Positions 61,479-64,000 of a stretch of DNA of 64,000 bases are shown here, in pieces. Positions within the stretch are counted from its first letter, which is position 1; the number at the start of each line of letters is the position of its first letter. The notes under the pieces are model-generated. The model searched no databases. It saw only the letters and a program-made list of their open reading frames with translations, and was not told the DNA's origin. The stretch is from Paraspadella gotoi. Its lineage: Eukaryota; Chaetognatha. A program made the position numbers and the translations under genes. The stretch covers positions 7,088,861 through 7,152,860 of the forward strand of contig CM119268.1 in the NCBI GenBank assembly GCA_051294375.1. Reading direction: 5' to 3'.

Positions 61479-61589
61479 TTACCCAAAACTTATCTTTCTT
61501 TCTTCGCTTTTGCCGCCAAATAGTTTTCTGATGTAATCGTCGTCGTCCCAATCCGTCTCTCGCTTCCGATCGCCGCCGCCGCCGCCAGG

Positions 61590-61637
<48 letters not shown>

Positions 61638-62732
61638 CTTTTCTCTCTCCATTTCTCGGCGCCAGTGAAAACGACTTTGATCGAAAGGCGGACTTTGGTT
61701 CCATCGCGGCGTCGGCGAAGAACCGGCGACGGCGCCGCCTCTAAATCGACGCCGAGGCCAAGTCTCTCGGCCGGCGTCTTCGTCGTCGTCGTCGTCGTCG
61801 TCTCCGCCGTAAATCACGTTCCCTCGATCGTGAAAAACGCCGAGCGAAGTCACGTGATCCCGAGACTGGAATCTCTTTCGCGTCGTCGAATCCTCGAGTC
61901 TCGCGACGCCGTCGAAGCGAGGATTCGACGCCGGATTCGACGCCGGATTCGACGCCGGATTCGACGCCGGTTTCGACGCCGGTTTCGACTTCGGCCGGCG
62001 CCATCGTTGGGATTCGAACCCGGGACCCGGCGAAAGAACGGCGTTTCGATCCGCAGTTTTTCGTTCGTCGAAAATTCTCTCGGGAATAAAACTCGAAAAT
62101 CTTTCTTCGCTTCGTAAATGATCTTCGCGCCATTGGAGGTTCTCCCGGCGCCGTAGACCGTCCGTCCGGTGCCAAGGATCGAGTTCCCGCGGCTGGAAAT
62201 CGTCGTTCCGGCGCCAGGGCGTTTTTTCACGGGGCCGCGACTGATTATCTCGTAGTTTCAGATCTTCGCCGCGCCACAGTCGTTGCTCCCGGCGCCGCAA
62301 ATTCCGATCGGCGCCGTAACCGGCGACGCGAGACGTCAACTCGTTCTCATTCCAGCGCCGGAAATCGAAGTCGTTGCCGGGATTAATTTCGGCGCCGGAA
62401 TGAACTTCGGAACCGGAACGTAAAGTCGCGCCGGGATTGTCCGGGTCGGGGCGAGTTTCGTCCCCGAATTCCGAAGCGGGTCGTCGAGGCCACCCAGGAC
62501 TCGGCTGAAGAGAGAGTCGAGGGTGCGCCCGGTGAAGACCTCGACGAGGGGAAGATGAGGAGGGGACGAAGACGGGTTCCGGAGGGAGAATGGGAGGAAT
62601 GAAGGAGGAGGAGGAGGAAGAGGTGGAGGAGGAAGAGGAAGAGGGATCGTTCTCTCTCTTGAAAACACAGACGACGATCGTGTGAAGGGATGAGTCACGT
62701 GACCGGCAGTCGGGATACAAGGAGCAACCGAC
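61479..62732 (-). CDS. Terminal exon of an Arg/Trp-rich repeat protein, function unknown
   Basis: A 1254-bp frame (417 codons plus TAA) starts directly after a good acceptor (TTCTCCTTTCTTTTAG) in phase 0, so the real start lies upstream, beyond or near the window end. Order of parts: a Cys-containing start (VGCSLYPDCRSRDSSL); a Ser run (about residues 31-43); a Pro-rich part (45-60); an Arg/Trp-rich domain (124-211) with a 14-residue repeat of pattern W/Y-x3-D/E-x-L-x2-R-E/D; a PASN tetrapeptide array (about 251-271); an Asp run (311-319); a Gly run (about 366-387); and a C-terminal tail DYIRKLFGGKSEERKISFG. No domain family, membrane segment or signal is recognised. Length, phase, acceptor and an unbroken frame through several different compositions support coding. 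The identity is open. Confidence 0.72.
61573..61636. repeat. (GCC)n trinucleotide tract within the exon
   Basis: GCCGCCGCC gives the Gly run of the minus-strand protein; a likely site of length polymorphism. Confidence 0.93.
61920..61992. repeat. 12-bp minisatellite within the exon
   Basis: GATTCGACGCCG repeated about six times. It encodes the PASN/PASK array on the minus strand and stays in frame. Confidence 0.93.
62585..62650. repeat. GAGGAG-rich tract within the exon
   Basis: Encodes the Ser run on the minus strand. Confidence 0.85.
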
Positions 62733-62779
62733 CTAAAAGAAAGGAGAAAAATAAAAAAAGGATTTTTTTTCTCTGTCAT

Positions 62780-64000
62780 CATTTTCTTCGAATTTTCCCT
62801 TTTATCTTCTCCCTAAATTCCCTTCCCTTCCTCTCATCCCTTCCCCCTTCTCTTTCCTCTCTCTCCCCTTCCCTCCTCTCTTCCCTCTTCTTCTTTCCTC
62901 TTTCCCCCGCTTTCCCTATCCTCTGCTTTGCTCTTGCTCTACTGCTGTTCCGTCTCTGCTCCCGCCGTATACCCTTCTTCTCTTCCCTCTCCTCTTCTCG
63001 CTTTCCTCTCTCTCCCCTTCCCTTCTTTTCTCTTCCCCTTCCTCTTTCTCTTTCCTCTCTCTCCCCCTTCCCTTCTCCTTCCCTTCATCTTCTCTTCTCT
63101 CTCTCCCCTTCCCTTCCTCTCTTCTCTTCCTCTACTCTTTCCTCTCTCTCCCCTTCCCTTCCTCTCTTCCCCTCCTTTTCTCTTTCCTCTCTCTCCCCTT
63201 CCCTTCCCTTCTCTTTCCTTCCCCTTTCTCTTTCTTCTCTCCCCTTCCCTTCTCCTTCTCTTTCCTCTCTCTGCCTTCCCTTCCCCTTCTCTTTCCTTTC
63301 TCTGCACTTCCCTTCCTCTCTTCCCTCCTTTTCTCTTTCCTCTCTCTCCCCTTTCTCTTCCTCTTCTCTTTCCTCTCCCCTACCCTTCCTTCTCTTCTTT
63401 TTCCTCTCTCTCCCCTTCCCTTTCTCTCTCCCTTCCTCTTCTCTTTCCTCTCTCTTCCCTTCCCTTCCTCTCTCGCCTTCTCCCTTCTCTTTCCTCTCTC
63501 TCCCCTTCCCTTCCTCTCTTCTCTTCCTCTACTCTTTCCTCTCTCTCCCTTCCTTCCTCTCTTCCCCTCCTTTCTCTTTCCTCTCTCTCCCCTTCCCTTT
63601 CCCCTCTCTTTCCTTCCCCTTTCTCTTTCCTCTCTCTCCCTTCCCTTCTCCTTCTCTTTCCTCTCTCTGCCCTTCCCTTCCCCTTCTCTTTCCTCTCTCT
63701 GCCCTTCCCTTCTCTTCTTCCCCTCCTTTTCTCTTTTCCTCTCCCTCTCCCTTCCCTTCCTCTTCTCTTCCTCTCTCTGCCTCTTCCCTTCCTCTTCTCT
63801 TTCCTCTCTCTCCTTCCCTTTCTCTCTTCCCTTCCTCTTCTCTTTCCTCTCCTCTTCCCTTTCCTTCCTCCTCCCCTTCCCTCCTCTCTTCCCTTCCCCC
63901 TTTCTTTCCCCTCTCTCTCCTCTCACCTCCTTCGCTTCTATCACGTTCCTCCACCCCTCTCCCCTCCTCCTCCTCCTCCTCCTCCGTCCTCGCTCCTCCC
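62780..64000. repeat. 1.2-kb polypyrimidine tract, CCCTTCC/CTCTCT-rich
   Basis: Almost only C and T on the plus strand, with recurrent words CTCTTTCCTCTCTCTCCCCT and TCCCTTCC spaced irregularly by about 30-50 bp. Long Arg/Glu/Lys frames on the minus strand (up to 270 codons) are compositional. It lies in the intron just upstream of the minus-strand exon at 61479-62732; there the strand is polypurine, so it is not that exon's pyrimidine tract. Confidence 0.93.

Noticed and set aside
61990-62035. tRNA-like T-arm (GGTTCGAATCC-type text on the minus strand)
   Set aside because: The stem does not pair fully, no other tRNA arms are found, and the bases are part of the long coding exon.
63132-63944. 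270-codon minus-strand frame rich in Arg, Glu, Lys and Gly
   Set aside because: It comes entirely from the polypurine strand of a C/T tract; overlapping frames are equally open.

Overview
The window is eukaryotic, most probably from an invertebrate animal with a very microsatellite-rich genome. The evidence is the spliceosomal exon boundaries (GT donors, AG acceptors), a split Ras-family gene, TCTCGCGAGA and YY1-type promoter motifs, many diverged dispersed repeats, and dozens of long (GA)n/(CT)n tracts. An arthropod such as a crustacean is a guess from the repeat style only. It is a draft assembly with 27 runs of N, many of them inside GA/CT tracts. There are no operons, CRISPR arrays, prokaryotic genes, rRNA genes or recognisable tRNAs.

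Layout. From about 1 to 8.3 kb a minus-strand Ras-like small GTPase gene is represented by two exons (8031-8211 with the DTAG motif, 3538-3623 with the NKLD motif) that join in phase across a 4.4-kb intron. Inside that intron, on the plus strand, lies a promoter (YY1-like site, TCTCGCGAGA palindrome) and a 13-codon first coding exon (4960-4998). From 8.3 to 31 kb I see mainly repeats: GA/CT tracts, a hairpin-ended dispersed element, a second dispersed family, elements with inverted ends carrying telomere-like TTAGG-type minisatellites, and a few weak exon candidates (12.7, 19.3 kb). From 31.7 to 39 kb there is a 32-bp VNTR, a possible exon with a strong donor (32.4-32.6 kb), purine tracts, a possible terminal exon (37.66-37.94 kb), a 51-bp in-frame repeat, and a CpG-rich YY1-bearing block ending in a splice donor at 38804.

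From 42.6 to 52.8 kb the same approximately 5-kb segment occurs twice in tandem, and from 57.9 to 60.4 kb a 1.27-kb segment occurs twice. In both pairs the copies differ mainly by one-base indels, which points to uncorrected long-read sequence or a false haplotype duplication rather than true paralogy. The 5-kb unit holds a CpG-rich block that looks like a promoter or 5' noncoding exon. From 61.5 to 62.7 kb the minus strand holds the best coding feature, a 417-codon terminal exon of an Arg/Trp-rich, repeat-built protein of unknown function. The last 1.2 kb is a polypyrimidine tract.

The genes do not form a visible pathway. Only the GTPase is assigned to a family. Nothing here amounts to a clear new biological system; the most interesting leads are the Gln61-lacking GTPase with a splice donor at the edge of a microsatellite, the nested promoter, the 14-residue repeat protein, and the inverted-end elements with telomere-like cores.
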